Source: Streptomyces huasconensis (GTDB lineage Bacteria > Actinomycetota > Actinomycetes > Streptomycetales > Streptomycetaceae). From it: a stretch of 64,000 nt of DNA. Where the stretch lies: the NCBI GenBank assembly GCA_004010275.1, contig RBWT01000004.1, positions 48,462 through 112,461 on the forward strand, in the 5' to 3' direction. The notes beneath the pieces are model-generated. The model was not told where the DNA came from. It made no database searches and saw only the letters and a program-made list of their open reading frames with translations. Below are positions 1-8,275 of this stretch, piece after piece. The translations under genes and the position numbers were made by a program. Within the stretch, counting starts at the first letter, position 1. Every line of letters begins with the position of its first letter.

Positions 1-47
1 ACGGCCGCCCGCAGTGCGGCGGGCGAAGAAAGGGAGGAATCGCCTTC

Positions 48-665
48 ATGGGGCGTCGGCTCGTACCGCTCACGCTGGACAACCTCTCGGACCTTCCCAA
101 GCGCTGCCGATCGTGCGTCTTCTGGGAGCTGGACCCGGTCAGCGGCCAGGCCGCGGTAAAGGCCGGGACGCCAGATCTGGAGAAGGAGGCGTGGATCTCC
201 GCGGTCCTGCTCGAGTGGGGGTCCTGCGGCCGGGTCGTCTATGTCGATGACGTGCCGGTGGGCTTCGTGCTGTACGCGCCACCTGCCTACGTGCCACGCT
301 CCACCGCGTTCCCCACGAGCCCCGTGTCCCCGGATGCCGTGCAGCTGATGACCGCATGGATCATGCCGGGATACCAGGGTCAGGGGCTCGGCAGAGTGAT
401 CGTCCAGACGGTGGCCAAGGATCTGCTGCGGCGAGGCTTCAAGGCGATCGAGGCCTTCGGTGACGCGCGGTGGGAGAAGCCCGCGTGTGTGCTGCCTGCG
501 GATCACCTGCTGGCGGTGGGCTTCAAGACGGTCCGCCCGCACCCCGCCTACCCACGGCTGAGGCTGGAGCTGCGGACGACGCTCTCCTGGAAGGAAGACG
601 TGGAGATGGCACTCGATCGGCTGCTGGGGGCGGTGCAGAAGGAACCGGCGCTTCGACCGCTCTGA
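48..665 (+). CDS. GNAT-family N-acetyltransferase
   Basis: A 205-residue cytosolic protein with the GNAT fold. The acetyl-CoA binding motif A is visible around residues 104-116 (MPGYQGQGLGR), following a strand that reads MTAWI. The ATG at 48 has a good ribosome site (GGGAGGA, about 9 bases upstream). It is read towards trxA and ends at a shared hairpin terminator. From recalled synteny it is the gene that follows parB in streptomycetes, so parAB should lie just left of the window. Its substrate cannot be deduced. Family assignment is secure; a role in chromosome partition is only suggested by position. Confidence 0.85.
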   Translation: MGRRLVPLTLDNLSDLPKRCRSCVFWELDPVSGQAAVKAGTPDLEKEAWISAVLLEWGSCGRVVYVDDVPVGFVLYAPPAYVPRSTAFPTSPVSPDAVQLMTAWIMPGYQGQGLGRVIVQTVAKDLLRRGFKAIEAFGDARWEKPACVLPADHLLAVGFKTVRPHPAYPRLRLELRTTLSWKEDVEMALDRLLGAVQKEPALRPL

Positions 666-700
666 CTGCTCTGATGTTCCGCCGCTCCGACGAACAGCAG

Positions 701-732
701 AATGGCCCGGTCCCTTTCGGGGCCGGGCCATT
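701..732. terminator. Bidirectional terminator between acetyltransferase gene and trxA
   Basis: A 10-bp perfect stem (AATGGCCCGG with CCGGGCCATT) extended by four further pairs around a loop of about four bases. It lies between two convergent genes and can serve both. A parS site begins four bases after it. Confidence 0.8.
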
Positions 733-735
733 CCT

Positions 736-749
736 GTTTCACGTGAAAC
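736..749. other. parS: parS centromere site 1 (exact)
   Basis: An exact GTTTCACGTGAAAC palindrome, the Streptomyces ParB-binding sequence. It is intergenic, between the shared terminator and the trxA stop codon. Confidence 0.93.
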
Positions 750-760
750 AACGCCGCTGA

Positions 761-1093
761 CTACTCGGCAATGAAGTCCGCGAGGTCCCGCTCGAGCGCA
801 GCCTTCGGCTTGGCACCGACGATGGTCTTGGCGACCTCGCCACCCTGGTACAAGTTCAGGGTGGGGATGGACATGACGCCGTACTTGGCAGCCGTGCCCG
901 GGTTCTCGTCGATGTTCAGCTTGACGACCTGAATCTTGTCGCCGTGCTCGGCCGCGATCGCCTCCAGGGACGGAGCGATCTGGCGGCACGGGCCGCACCA
1001 GGCGGCCCAGAAGTCCACCAGTACGGGCTTGTCGCTCTTGAGGACGTCCTCTTCGAAGGAGGCATCGGTCACGTTCTTGAGGGTGCCGGCCAC
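761..1093 (-). CDS. trxA: Thioredoxin
   Basis: A 110-residue cytosolic thioredoxin that reduces disulfides in target proteins and is recharged by the thioredoxin reductase encoded just upstream. The active site WCGPC lies at residues 32-36, and the cis-proline loop SIPTL follows later. The GTG start is chosen for the AAGGAGA ribosome site five bases before it. It lies 39 bases downstream of trxB on the same strand, so the two are almost certainly co-transcribed from the SigR-type promoter upstream of trxB. Its length is normal for the family and nothing is missing. Confidence 0.97.
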   Translation of the reverse strand: MAGTLKNVTDASFEEDVLKSDKPVLVDFWAAWCGPCRQIAPSLEAIAAEHGDKIQVVKLNIDENPGTAAKYGVMSIPTLNLYQGGEVAKTIVGAKPKAALERDLADFIAE

Positions 1094-1132
1094 GGCAGTC
1101 TCCTTAGCTTGGTGCGGTGAGGGAAGTCGGGA

Positions 1133-2095
1133 TCAGACGGTGGCAGTCGCGGCGTTCTCGCTGTCGGCGAGGGCGGCGAGGAAACGCTCGGCGTCGAGGG
1201 CGGCGGAGCAGCCGGTGCCGGCCGCCGTGATCGCCTGGCGGTAGGTGTGGTCGACGACGTCGCCGGCGCCGAAGACACCGGTCAGGTTCGTCCGGGTCGA
1301 GGGCGCCTCGACCTTCAGGTAGCCCTCGTCGTCCAGCTCCAGCTGCCCCTTGAAGAGCTCCGTGCGCGGGTCGTGGCCGATCGCGATGAACAGGCCGGTG
1401 ACCGGCAGCTCGGACGTCTCACCCGTCTTGAGGTTGCGCAGCGTCAGACCGGAGAGCTTCTGGTCGCCCTTGATCTCGGCGACCTCGCTGTCCCAGATGA
1501 ACTTGATCTTCGGGTCGGCGAAGGCACGCTCCTGCATCGCCTTGGAGGCGCGCAGGCTGTCGCGGCGGTGCACGATCGTCACGGACTTGGCGAACCGCGA
1601 GAGGAAGGTGGCCTCCTCCATCGCGGTGTCACCGCCGCCGATCACGGCGATGTCCTGGTCCTTGAAGAAGAAGCCGTCGCAGGTGGCGCACCAGGAGACA
1701 CCGCGTCCGGAGAGCGCGTCCTCGTTCGGCAGGCCGAGCTTGCGGTGCTGCGAGCCGGTCGTGACGATGACGGCCTTCGCGCGGTGCACGGTGCCCGCGG
1801 TGTCCGTCACGGTCTTGATCTCGCCGCTGAGGTCGACGGCGACGACGTCGTCCGGCACGAGCTCGGCACCGAAGCGCTCGGCCTGGGCGCGCATGTTGTC
1901 CATGAGCTCGGGGCCCATGACACCGTCCTGGAAGCCGGGGAAGTTCTCCACCTCGGTGGTGTTCATCAGCGCACCACCGGCGGTGACGGCGCCCTCGAAC
2001 ACCAGCGGCTTCAGCGACGCGCGCGCGGTGTAGAGCGCCGCCGTGTAGCCGGCGGGCCCGGAGCCGATGATGATCACGTTACGGACGTCGGTCAC
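1133..2095 (-). CDS. trxB: Thioredoxin-disulfide reductase
   Basis: NADPH-dependent flavoprotein of 320 residues that keeps thioredoxin reduced. Visible motifs are the N-terminal FAD loop [10 protein letters not shown], the redox pair CATC (WCATCDG) in the middle, the NADPH loop GGGDTAMEE and the C-terminal FAD motif GAGDVVD. It is the first gene of trxB-trxA. The 127-base gap upstream contains a perfect-spacing SigR promoter, which fits the known thiol-oxidative-stress control of trxBA in Streptomyces. It may also be read through from the sigM/anti-sigma genes upstream. Confidence 0.97.
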   Translation of the reverse strand: MTDVRNVIIIGSGPAGYTAALYTARASLKPLVFEGAVTAGGALMNTTEVENFPGFQDGVMGPELMDNMRAQAERFGAELVPDDVVAVDLSGEIKTVTDTAGTVHRAKAVIVTTGSQHRKLGLPNEDALSGRGVSWCATCDGFFFKDQDIAVIGGGDTAMEEATFLSRFAKSVTIVHRRDSLRASKAMQERAFADPKIKFIWDSEVAEIKGDQKLSGLTLRNLKTGETSELPVTGLFIAIGHDPRTELFKGQLELDDEGYLKVEAPSTRTNLTGVFGAGDVVDHTYRQAITAAGTGCSAALDAERFLAALADSENAATATV

Positions 2096-2168
2096 GGCTT
2101 GATTCCTCGTCTCTGGGGACTGCTGCGTACTGCTGGTGGGGTGCCTGTCTCAGGTACTCATCCCACCC

Positions 2169-2194
2169 AACGGATAGTACGGGGCATGCATTCC
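2169..2194 (-). promoter_or_regulatory. SigR-type promoter of trxBA
   Basis: Read on the minus strand: GGAAT, exactly 18 bases, then GTT, matching the SigR (thiol-oxidation sigma factor) consensus. It lies 74-99 bases upstream of the trxB start. The assignment rests on sequence and on the known SigR control of trxBA in S. coelicolor. Confidence 0.75.
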
Positions 2195-2222
2195 CCGTCG
2201 TGTCCGCGTGTACGGCAGCGTG

Positions 2223-3230
2223 TCAGCCCTGAGGGTAGGAATGCGTCAGCAGCACCTTGCCCGCGCTGGACGAGGACTTGCCCACACAGGTGGCGTCGAC
2301 GATGTAAGCGGACACCTGGCCCGCGTCGGAGTCATGGGGCACCACGACGAGGTACGCGCGCTTCCCCTCGTAGGAGCCCTCCTCGGCCGCGAGGGGAGTT
2401 CTGGCGCCGATGCCGCGCTGGATGCACTCGGGCACCTGGACCATCGCCTCGCGCAGAGGGGCGTTCGTCGGCGGGGACTGAGGGGTGGAGCGCGTGTCGA
2501 AGGACGGCTTGGACCCCTCCGACTTGCCGCCGGGTGACTCCTTGACGGGTCTCTGTGCGAGAAGGTCGGCCACCTTTCCCTTGAGCTTCGCCCCGGAGAA
2601 GGAGTCGGCGCTGTCCCGGTGGCCGACGGGCGGGCTGTCCGGATCTCCGCCCAGCGTCTGCATCAGCAGTGTGCCGAGACCAAGGGCGGCCGCGGTGAAG
2701 ACGGCGCCGAGTACGGCGGTACGGCGCCGTGTGCGCCGCAGAGAGCTGCCACGCCCCGGGCCGGTGGTCGCACGCGGGCGCCCGGCAGGCCGGTCACCGG
2801 CCTGGCCCGGGAGAGCCGCAGGCGCGGCGGGCGATGTTTCACGTGAAACACGCGGGGCCGAGGAGGGTGCGGGAGCGGAGGAGGCGGACTCGGGCTCGGG
2901 CGTGGGCGTCACGTCCGGCAGGGGCTCGGGTTTGAGCTTGGGTGCCACGTCCGAGGGGGGCCCGTCGGGAGCGGTGGCGTCCAGCAGTGCTTCGGCGGCC
3001 AGCGCCGCGTCGATGCGCCCCGCGACCTCGGCGGGCATCCGCGGTGGGCCGGGCAGCGTACCGAGTATGCCGCGGATCTCCTCCAGCGAGGCATAGACGT
3101 CGGCGCAGAGCTCGCAGCCGTCCAGATGCCGTCGCACGTCGCTCGTGCGCGACGGGGAGAGCAGACCCTCGGTCAGGTCGGAGATCTCGGTGACCTCCGG
3201 ATGCCCGGCCGAGTCGGTCGTGGCTGTCAC
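2223..3230 (-). CDS. Transmembrane anti-sigma factor (zinc-finger type), partner of SigM
   Basis: 335 residues. The N-terminal cytosolic part has the HxxxCxxC anti-sigma signature (His35, Cys39, Cys42). Next come a long Pro/Ala/Ser-rich linker, one membrane segment (about residues 170-192, AVFTAAALGLGTLLM) and an extracytoplasmic tail. The GTG start overlaps the sigM stop by four bases (GTGA) and has a GGAGGTGGG ribosome site, so translation is coupled to sigM. The same order (sigM, anti-sigma, trxB, trx) occurs in Mycobacterium tuberculosis (Rv3911-Rv3914). A parS site is embedded in the linker and is translated there as VSRET. Confidence 0.88.
   Translation of the reverse strand: MTATTDSAGHPEVTEISDLTEGLLSPSRTSDVRRHLDGCELCADVYASLEEIRGILGTLPGPPRMPAEVAGRIDAALAAEALLDATAPDGPPSDVAPKLKPEPLPDVTPTPEPESASSAPAPSSAPRVSRETSPAAPAALPGQAGDRPAGRPRATTGPGRGSSLRRTRRRTAVLGAVFTAAALGLGTLLMQTLGGDPDSPPVGHRDSADSFSGAKLKGKVADLLAQRPVKESPGGKSEGSKPSFDTRSTPQSPPTNAPLREAMVQVPECIQRGIGARTPLAAEEGSYEGKRAYLVVVPHDSDAGQVSAYIVDATCVGKSSSSAGKVLLTHSYPQG
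2836..2849. other. parS: parS site 2 (exact, inside anti-sigma gene)
   Basis: An exact 14-base parS lying within coding sequence for the low-complexity linker of the anti-sigma factor, a region that can tolerate the fixed VSRET reading. Confidence 0.9.
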
Positions 3231-3961
3231 GCTCGCCCACCTCCGCCCTTCACAGCAGCTGAATCGCTTGGTCCCGCATCCCGTGGCCCTGCTGCCGGTG
3301 GGACGGATGCCCCCTGCGTCCGGTTCCTTCCCGGGCCGGGGTTCCTGCCGTCGTCGTCCTCGCCGCTGTCCCGGCCCCGCGTCCGTGATTCCGTACGCAG
3401 ATGAGTGAGCAGCGGCAACAGTCTGGCTCTTCCGCGGGAGCAGCGGCTCTTGACGGTGCCGGTGGGGACGTCGAGGACGCGGGCTGCCTCAGCCACTGGG
3501 TAGCCCTGCATGTCGACGAGGACGAGAGCGGCTCGCTGGTCCGACGGGAGCGTGTCCAGCGCCTCCAAGAGCTCTCGGTGCAGGTCGTCCCGCTCGACCG
3601 GGGCGGCCGCGGACTCCTCCGGCTCCAAGAGCTGCTCAAGACGCTCGGTGTCGTCGATGGGGGAGGTCTTGCGCGAGGCCGCCTTGCGGGCCCGGTCGAG
3701 GCAGGCGTTCACGGTGATCCGGTGCAGCCAGGTCGTCACGGCGGACTGACCACGGAAGCCGTGCGCCGCCCGGTAGGCGGAGACGAGAGCGTCCTGTACC
3801 GCGTCGGCCGCCTCCTCGCGGTCGCCGAGGGTCCGCAGCGCCACCGCCCACAGCCGGTCCCGGTGTCGGCGGACAAGCTCACCGAAGGCGTCCTTGTCCC
3901 CCGCGACATGGGAGGCGAGAAGGTCCTGGTCGCTCATCTCACCCAGCGCGGTGCTGTCCAC
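3227..3961 (-). CDS. sigM: ECF RNA polymerase sigma factor, SigM type
   Basis: 244-residue ECF sigma factor. Region 2 is clear (DAFGELVRRHRDRLWAVALR followed by DAVQDALVSAYRAA and a TWLHRITVNACLD segment). Region 4 contains DQRAALVLVDMQGYPVAEAARVLDV and GTVKSRCSRGRARL. The C-terminal 45 or so residues are a Gly/Pro-rich extension. The GTG start at 3961 is preceded by GGGAGGGG; an internal ATG at 3937 is less well placed. It sits between the MurJ-partner pseudokinase and its anti-sigma gene, which suggests it reports on envelope or redox stress. The name follows synteny with actinobacterial sigM. Confidence 0.92.
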   Translation of the reverse strand: MDSTALGEMSDQDLLASHVAGDKDAFGELVRRHRDRLWAVALRTLGDREEAADAVQDALVSAYRAAHGFRGQSAVTTWLHRITVNACLDRARKAASRKTSPIDDTERLEQLLEPEESAAAPVERDDLHRELLEALDTLPSDQRAALVLVDMQGYPVAEAARVLDVPTGTVKSRCSRGRARLLPLLTHLRTESRTRGRDSGEDDDGRNPGPGRNRTQGASVPPAAGPRDAGPSDSAAVKGGGGRA

Positions 3962-4001
3962 CGTCAGGCCCCTCCCCCCAGTGCGTTTCGCCGAGCCGGT
4001 C

Positions 4002-5714
4002 TCAGCCCTTCAGCTTCACGTCCGTGATGGCCTGCTTGTATCCGGCCGTGTAATACCCGTCGGGGCCGGACTCCGGCACCGCGGTCATCCACAGGAGCAC
4101 GTACTGCGACTTCACGGGCTTCTTGGCCTCGATCTTCGCGGTGGTGCCCGAGGTGGTGGTGGTGCCGATCTTCTTCATGGATTCGATCGGTGTCGTCGGC
4201 GAGAGGGAATCCACGGCGTACAACGAGATCGTGGTGTGCGGCCCGCCGTACCGAAGGGCTATCGACGCCGCCGAGACATCCTGGTTCGAGCCGAGGTCGT
4301 AGACGATACCGACACCGGGCTTGTAGGGCGCGAGCCCCGGACCGTCGTTGAACGTCTTGGTCCGCCAGAGCGAGGTTGGGTCCTTGTCGTAGGTGTTGCC
4401 GGTGTCGCCCGGGTCCTGGGGCGATCCCTTCAGCACGTACTCCTGGCCGCCCTGGATGCTGATCGGCTTCTTGGGCTTCGGCCGGTCCTTGTCGTCGCCC
4501 TTGGTGGTCTGCGTCTCGGTGGCGTCGCCGGAGTTGTCGCGCTCCATGAGCGCGTCGGCGAGCTGCCAGCTGCCCAGACCCAGCGCGGCGATGAGCAGCG
4601 CGGACACGGCCCACTTGAGGGCCCTGCCGGTGCGGCTCTGCAGCGGGGGCGGCGGCGTGATCACGGTCTGGGTGAGGCCGGGATGAGCCGCGGGGCGGCC
4701 GTAGCTGCCCTGCTGGTACGTGGTGCGCTGGTACTCCGGGGGCGCCGTGAAGGCCGGCTCCGGCGGCCGGATGCGCGGCATCTCGCCAATGGCCTTGACC
4801 AGCTCGTCCGGCGTCGTACACGGCGGTTCCTGGCGGGACGCGGTCGCGCCGTCGTTGACGAGCGCCCGCATGGCGAGTTCGGAGAGGCCGCGGTGGACGC
4901 CCGCGCGCACCTGGTCGGGTGCGATGAGGCCGATGTCCTTGGGCAGCCCGGAGAGGCCGTAGGCGTCGTCCTCGTACGGCCAGCGCTGGGTCAGTGAGGC
5001 GTACAGGAGCGCGCCGATCGCCTCGGTGTCCGTGCGCTGCGGGGTGTCGGAGCTGATGCCGCGCAGGGCCGCGTTCACCGCGAGGCCTCGGATGCGGTAC
5101 TGGCCGGACGAGGTGCGCAGTACGGCGCTCGGGGTCAGCCGCAGGTGGGCCAGCCCCTCGCGGTGGGCGGCCGCCATGGCCTGGGAGATCTGGCTGACGA
5201 GCTGGTACGCGTCGTGCGCTTCCAGGGGGCCCGCCGCGAGGACGGCGGTCAGCTCCGTGGCGTCCGGGAGCCACTCGTGGACGACGTAGACGAGGTCGTT
5301 CTCCTCGACGGCGTCCAGGACCTGCACGAACCGCGGGTCGCCGAGGAGGGCAGAGGAACGGGCCGCCGCGAGGACCGAGCGTGCGCGCGGGTGGTCCGCG
5401 GGCAGCAGGTGGACGCCGACGGCGCGGCGGAGCTTCTCGTCCACCGCGCGCCAGCTGCTGAAACCGTCCAGACGGGTGACGCACTCTTCGAGTCGGTAGC
5501 GCCTGGCGAGCTTGTGGCCACTGTGTAGTTCGGGAGGTGAGGAGGCCCCACGGCTCATGGGCTTCTCTGTATCCGCCGTGTCATCGTCTGCTGCCGTGTC
5601 CCGCTCCCGGGTCTGGGCCACCCCGTCGGCCGTGGGCTGCTCCGCCTTGGCGGTCAGCGGCTCGTCGCCGCTGTTGTCTGCCACGTCGACGGCAGCCGTG
5701 CTCCGTTCCGCCAC
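4002..5714 (-). CDS. Membrane-anchored pseudokinase, probable MurJ regulatory partner
   Basis: 570 residues. An N-terminal disordered region (1-65) is followed by a Ser/Thr-kinase-like domain (about 66-300). One membrane helix follows (about 367-387, AVSALLIAALGLGSW), then a secreted beta-rich domain (about 420-570) resembling a discoidin-like fold. The kinase domain looks dead: I see no glycine loop or VAIK lysine, and the HRD position reads HLRL. In M. tuberculosis the MurJ protein MviN carries such a pseudokinase fused to its C-terminus, where its phosphorylated form recruits FhaA. Here it is a separate gene 118 bases downstream of murJ. The GTG start has AGGAG upstream. Confidence 0.85.
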   Translation of the reverse strand: MAERSTAAVDVADNSGDEPLTAKAEQPTADGVAQTRERDTAADDDTADTEKPMSRGASSPPELHSGHKLARRYRLEECVTRLDGFSSWRAVDEKLRRAVGVHLLPADHPRARSVLAAARSSALLGDPRFVQVLDAVEENDLVYVVHEWLPDATELTAVLAAGPLEAHDAYQLVSQISQAMAAAHREGLAHLRLTPSAVLRTSSGQYRIRGLAVNAALRGISSDTPQRTDTEAIGALLYASLTQRWPYEDDAYGLSGLPKDIGLIAPDQVRAGVHRGLSELAMRALVNDGATASRQEPPCTTPDELVKAIGEMPRIRPPEPAFTAPPEYQRTTYQQGSYGRPAAHPGLTQTVITPPPPLQSRTGRALKWAVSALLIAALGLGSWQLADALMERDNSGDATETQTTKGDDKDRPKPKKPISIQGGQEYVLKGSPQDPGDTGNTYDKDPTSLWRTKTFNDGPGLAPYKPGVGIVYDLGSNQDVSAASIALRYGGPHTTISLYAVDSLSPTTPIESMKKIGTTTTSGTTAKIEAKKPVKSQYVLLWMTAVPESGPDGYYTAGYKQAITDVKLKG

Positions 5715-5832
5715 CGTCGCTCCTGCCTCCCCATCCGTTGCGCTTCGTCAGACGCCAAAGCCAATTGTGCCCACAGTCCGGTGCTAAGCACGACACGCGG
5801 TGGCCGGCGATGGTTGTGCGGTGCTCCTCATC

Positions 5833-8228
5833 TCAGCGACCGAGACGGCCGCGGACCATGCCGACCATGGAGTTGAGCTCCTCGATGCGCATGCGCTTCG
5901 CGGCGATGAAGAAGACTCCCAGTAGTACGGCACCGCCCGCGACCAGGGCCGCCAGCGAGCCGAGGACACCCTGTCCCAGGCTCTTGGTGATCGCGTACGC
6001 GGCGCCGCCCGCGAGAAGTGCCGCGGGCAGTGCGGCGATGCCGAGCCTGGCATACGTACGCAGTACACGGGAACCGTCCAGGTCACCGCCGAGCCGCTTG
6101 CGCAGCCGCTGCCATGCGATGCCGACGCCGATGGCGTAGGAGAGGCCGTAGGCGGCGGCCATGCCGGTGACCGCCCAGCGGGTGGGCAGCACGAAGTAGC
6201 AGGCCGCGGAGGCGGCGGCGTTCATCGCGGCCACGATGACCGTGTTGTAGAAGGGGGTCCGCGTGTCCTCGTAGGCGTAGAAGGCCCGCAGCACGACGTA
6301 CTGCACGGAGTACGGGATCAGGCCGAGGCCGAAGGCCATCAGCATGTAGCCCATGTTCGTCGCCTGGGCGCTGCCCGAGGACCCGAAGATCAGCGTGCAC
6401 ATCGGGATGCCGAGCGCGACGAACCCGAAGGAGATCGGCACGATCGCGACCGCGGTCGTGCGCAGGCCCTGGGAGATGTCGTCGCGGACGGAGCCGGAGT
6501 CCCCGTCCTGGGCCGAGCGGGCGAGCCGGGGCAGCAGCGCCGCCATCAGGGAGACCGTGATGATCGCCTGCGGGAGCCCCCAGATGAGCTGGGCGTTCGC
6601 GTAGGCGGAGAAGCCGATGCCGCTCGTCGAGGGCAGGTCGACGGTGGCGCCGGTGGCCAGCTGGGTCACGACGAGGGCGCCCGCCTGGTTGGCCAGCACG
6701 AACAGGATCGTCCACTTGGCGAGCTTGGCGGCCTTGCCCAGGCCGTGGCCCTTCCAGTCGAAGCGCGGACGCAGCGTGAACCCGGTCTCGCGCAGGTACG
6801 GGATCATCGCCAGGGCCTGCACGACGAGACCGAGCAGGACACCGAAACCGAGGAGGCGCTCGGCCTCCGGCGGGATGTTCCCGACGGTCATGTCGGACGA
6901 CGCCGAGGTGCCGTAGACCCAGATGAACATGCCGAGCGTGGCGATGATGACGATGTTGTTGAGGACCGGGGTCCACATCATCGCGCCGAACTTTCCACGG
7001 GCGTTGAGGATCTGGCCCATCACGACGTGGACGCCCATGAAGAAGATCGAGGGCAGGAAGTAACGCAGCAGGGTGGTGCCGACCTCGGTCGCCGCCGGGT
7101 CGTTGGCGACCGGGACGGACATCACCCGCACCAGCTGGGGGGCGAGGAGGATGCCCAGGACGGTGAGCAGGCCGAGGGCCACCATGACGAGGGTCAGCAG
7201 GCGGTTGGCGTACGCCTCGCCGCCGTCGTCGTCCTCCTTCATGGAGCGCACCAGTTGCGGCACGAACACGGAGTTGAGGCCGCCGCCGACGGTGAGGATG
7301 TAGATCATCGTCGGGATCTGGTAGACGACCTGGAAGGTGTCGCCGAGCAGACCGACGCCGAGTGCCGAGACGATCAGTGCGGAGCGGATGAAGCCGGTGA
7401 GGCGCGAGACGAGCGTGCCGGCCGCCATGACGGCGCTGGACTTCAGCAGGCTCGACGCGCGGCCCCCCGACTTGGGGGCGGCCGGTGCCGGTGCGGGGGT
7501 GGGAGCCGGGGCCGGCGCGGTGGCAGGGACGATCGGCTGGTCGGCGGGTGCGAAGCCACCGTTGAGCGGCTGCTGGTAGCCGGCGCTCTGGGGGTGGCTG
7601 TTCTCCTGGAGGTAGCCACCGCTGTGCGGGTAGCCACCGTGCTGCTGGTGACCGTCGCCCTGCTGGTAGCCGCCGCCCTGGGGGTAGCCGTTGTCCTGCT
7701 GGTAGCCGTTGTCCTGGGGGTAGCCGTTGCCCTGCTGGTAGCCGCCCTGGTGGTACCCGACCTGCTGGTCGCGGTAGAGGTGCGCGAAGGCGTCCGGCTC
7801 GTGACGCTCCTCGCCCGCCTGGGTCACCAGATCGTCGACGCCCACGAACTGCGTCGTGCGCGCGTCATCGCCGTACGGCAGGTGCCGGGTCGGGCCCTCC
7901 GGCTCCGGGGGCGGCGTCTGGGCCCACACGCGGGGGTCCGGGGCGTGCTCGGGGGTGGGCGGCTGCCCGTAGAGCGGCTGCTGAGGGTAGGTGCCGGGCG
8001 GCGGCGGGGGGTGCGCCGCGCGGTCGTAGAGCACTCGGTCACCGGGTCCTGTGCGGAGAGGTCCTGCGCCCGGTAGGGGTCCTCCTCGTAGGCGTCCTGG
8101 AGGTACGCGTCGGGCGCGGGCTGCGGCGGAACCTGCTGCCCGTAGTCGGCAGAGCCCTGCGGCGGGCCCTCGGGCGAGGCAGGGCCGCCCGAGCCCTGGC
8201 CACGGTCACCGTCGTACGGCGCGTTCAT
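5833..8228 (-). CDS. murJ: Lipid II flippase MurJ (MviN), with apparent frameshift near the N-terminus
   Basis: Flippase that moves the peptidoglycan precursor lipid II across the membrane. The C-terminal 520 or so residues form the multi-helix MurJ/MOP domain (starts SSAVMAAGTLVSRLTGFIRS). Before it is a long cytosolic Pro/Gln/Gly-rich arm with GYQQ/GYPQ repeats. The natural start appears to be the ATG at 8228, which has a ribosome site (AGGTGGGG). That frame runs MNAPYDGDRGQG... to DPVTE, then breaks at 8033/8034, and the flippase frame resumes as LYDRAAHP. Adding one G (GAGGTG) restores PVTEVLYDR. A GTG at 8034 could start the second frame but has no ribosome site. The gene lies 47 bases downstream of the DUF6049 gene. 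Confidence 0.88.
7595..7770. repeat. Degenerate tandem repeats coding the MurJ N-terminal GYQQ/GYPQ arm
   Basis: Imperfect repeats of about 21-24 bases (GGTAGCC...CTG on the plus strand) encode alternating GYQQ and GYPQ units separated by DN, GN or GG. All units keep the reading frame. Copy number is likely to vary between strains. Confidence 0.7.
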
Positions 8229-8275
8229 GGTTTACCCCACCTCATCGTCCCCGGGCCCACCGGCCACGACTTCGC

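Noticed and set aside
4002..5714. Active Ser/Thr protein kinase
   Set aside because: Catalytic lysine and HRD motifs are not present in the kinase-like domain.
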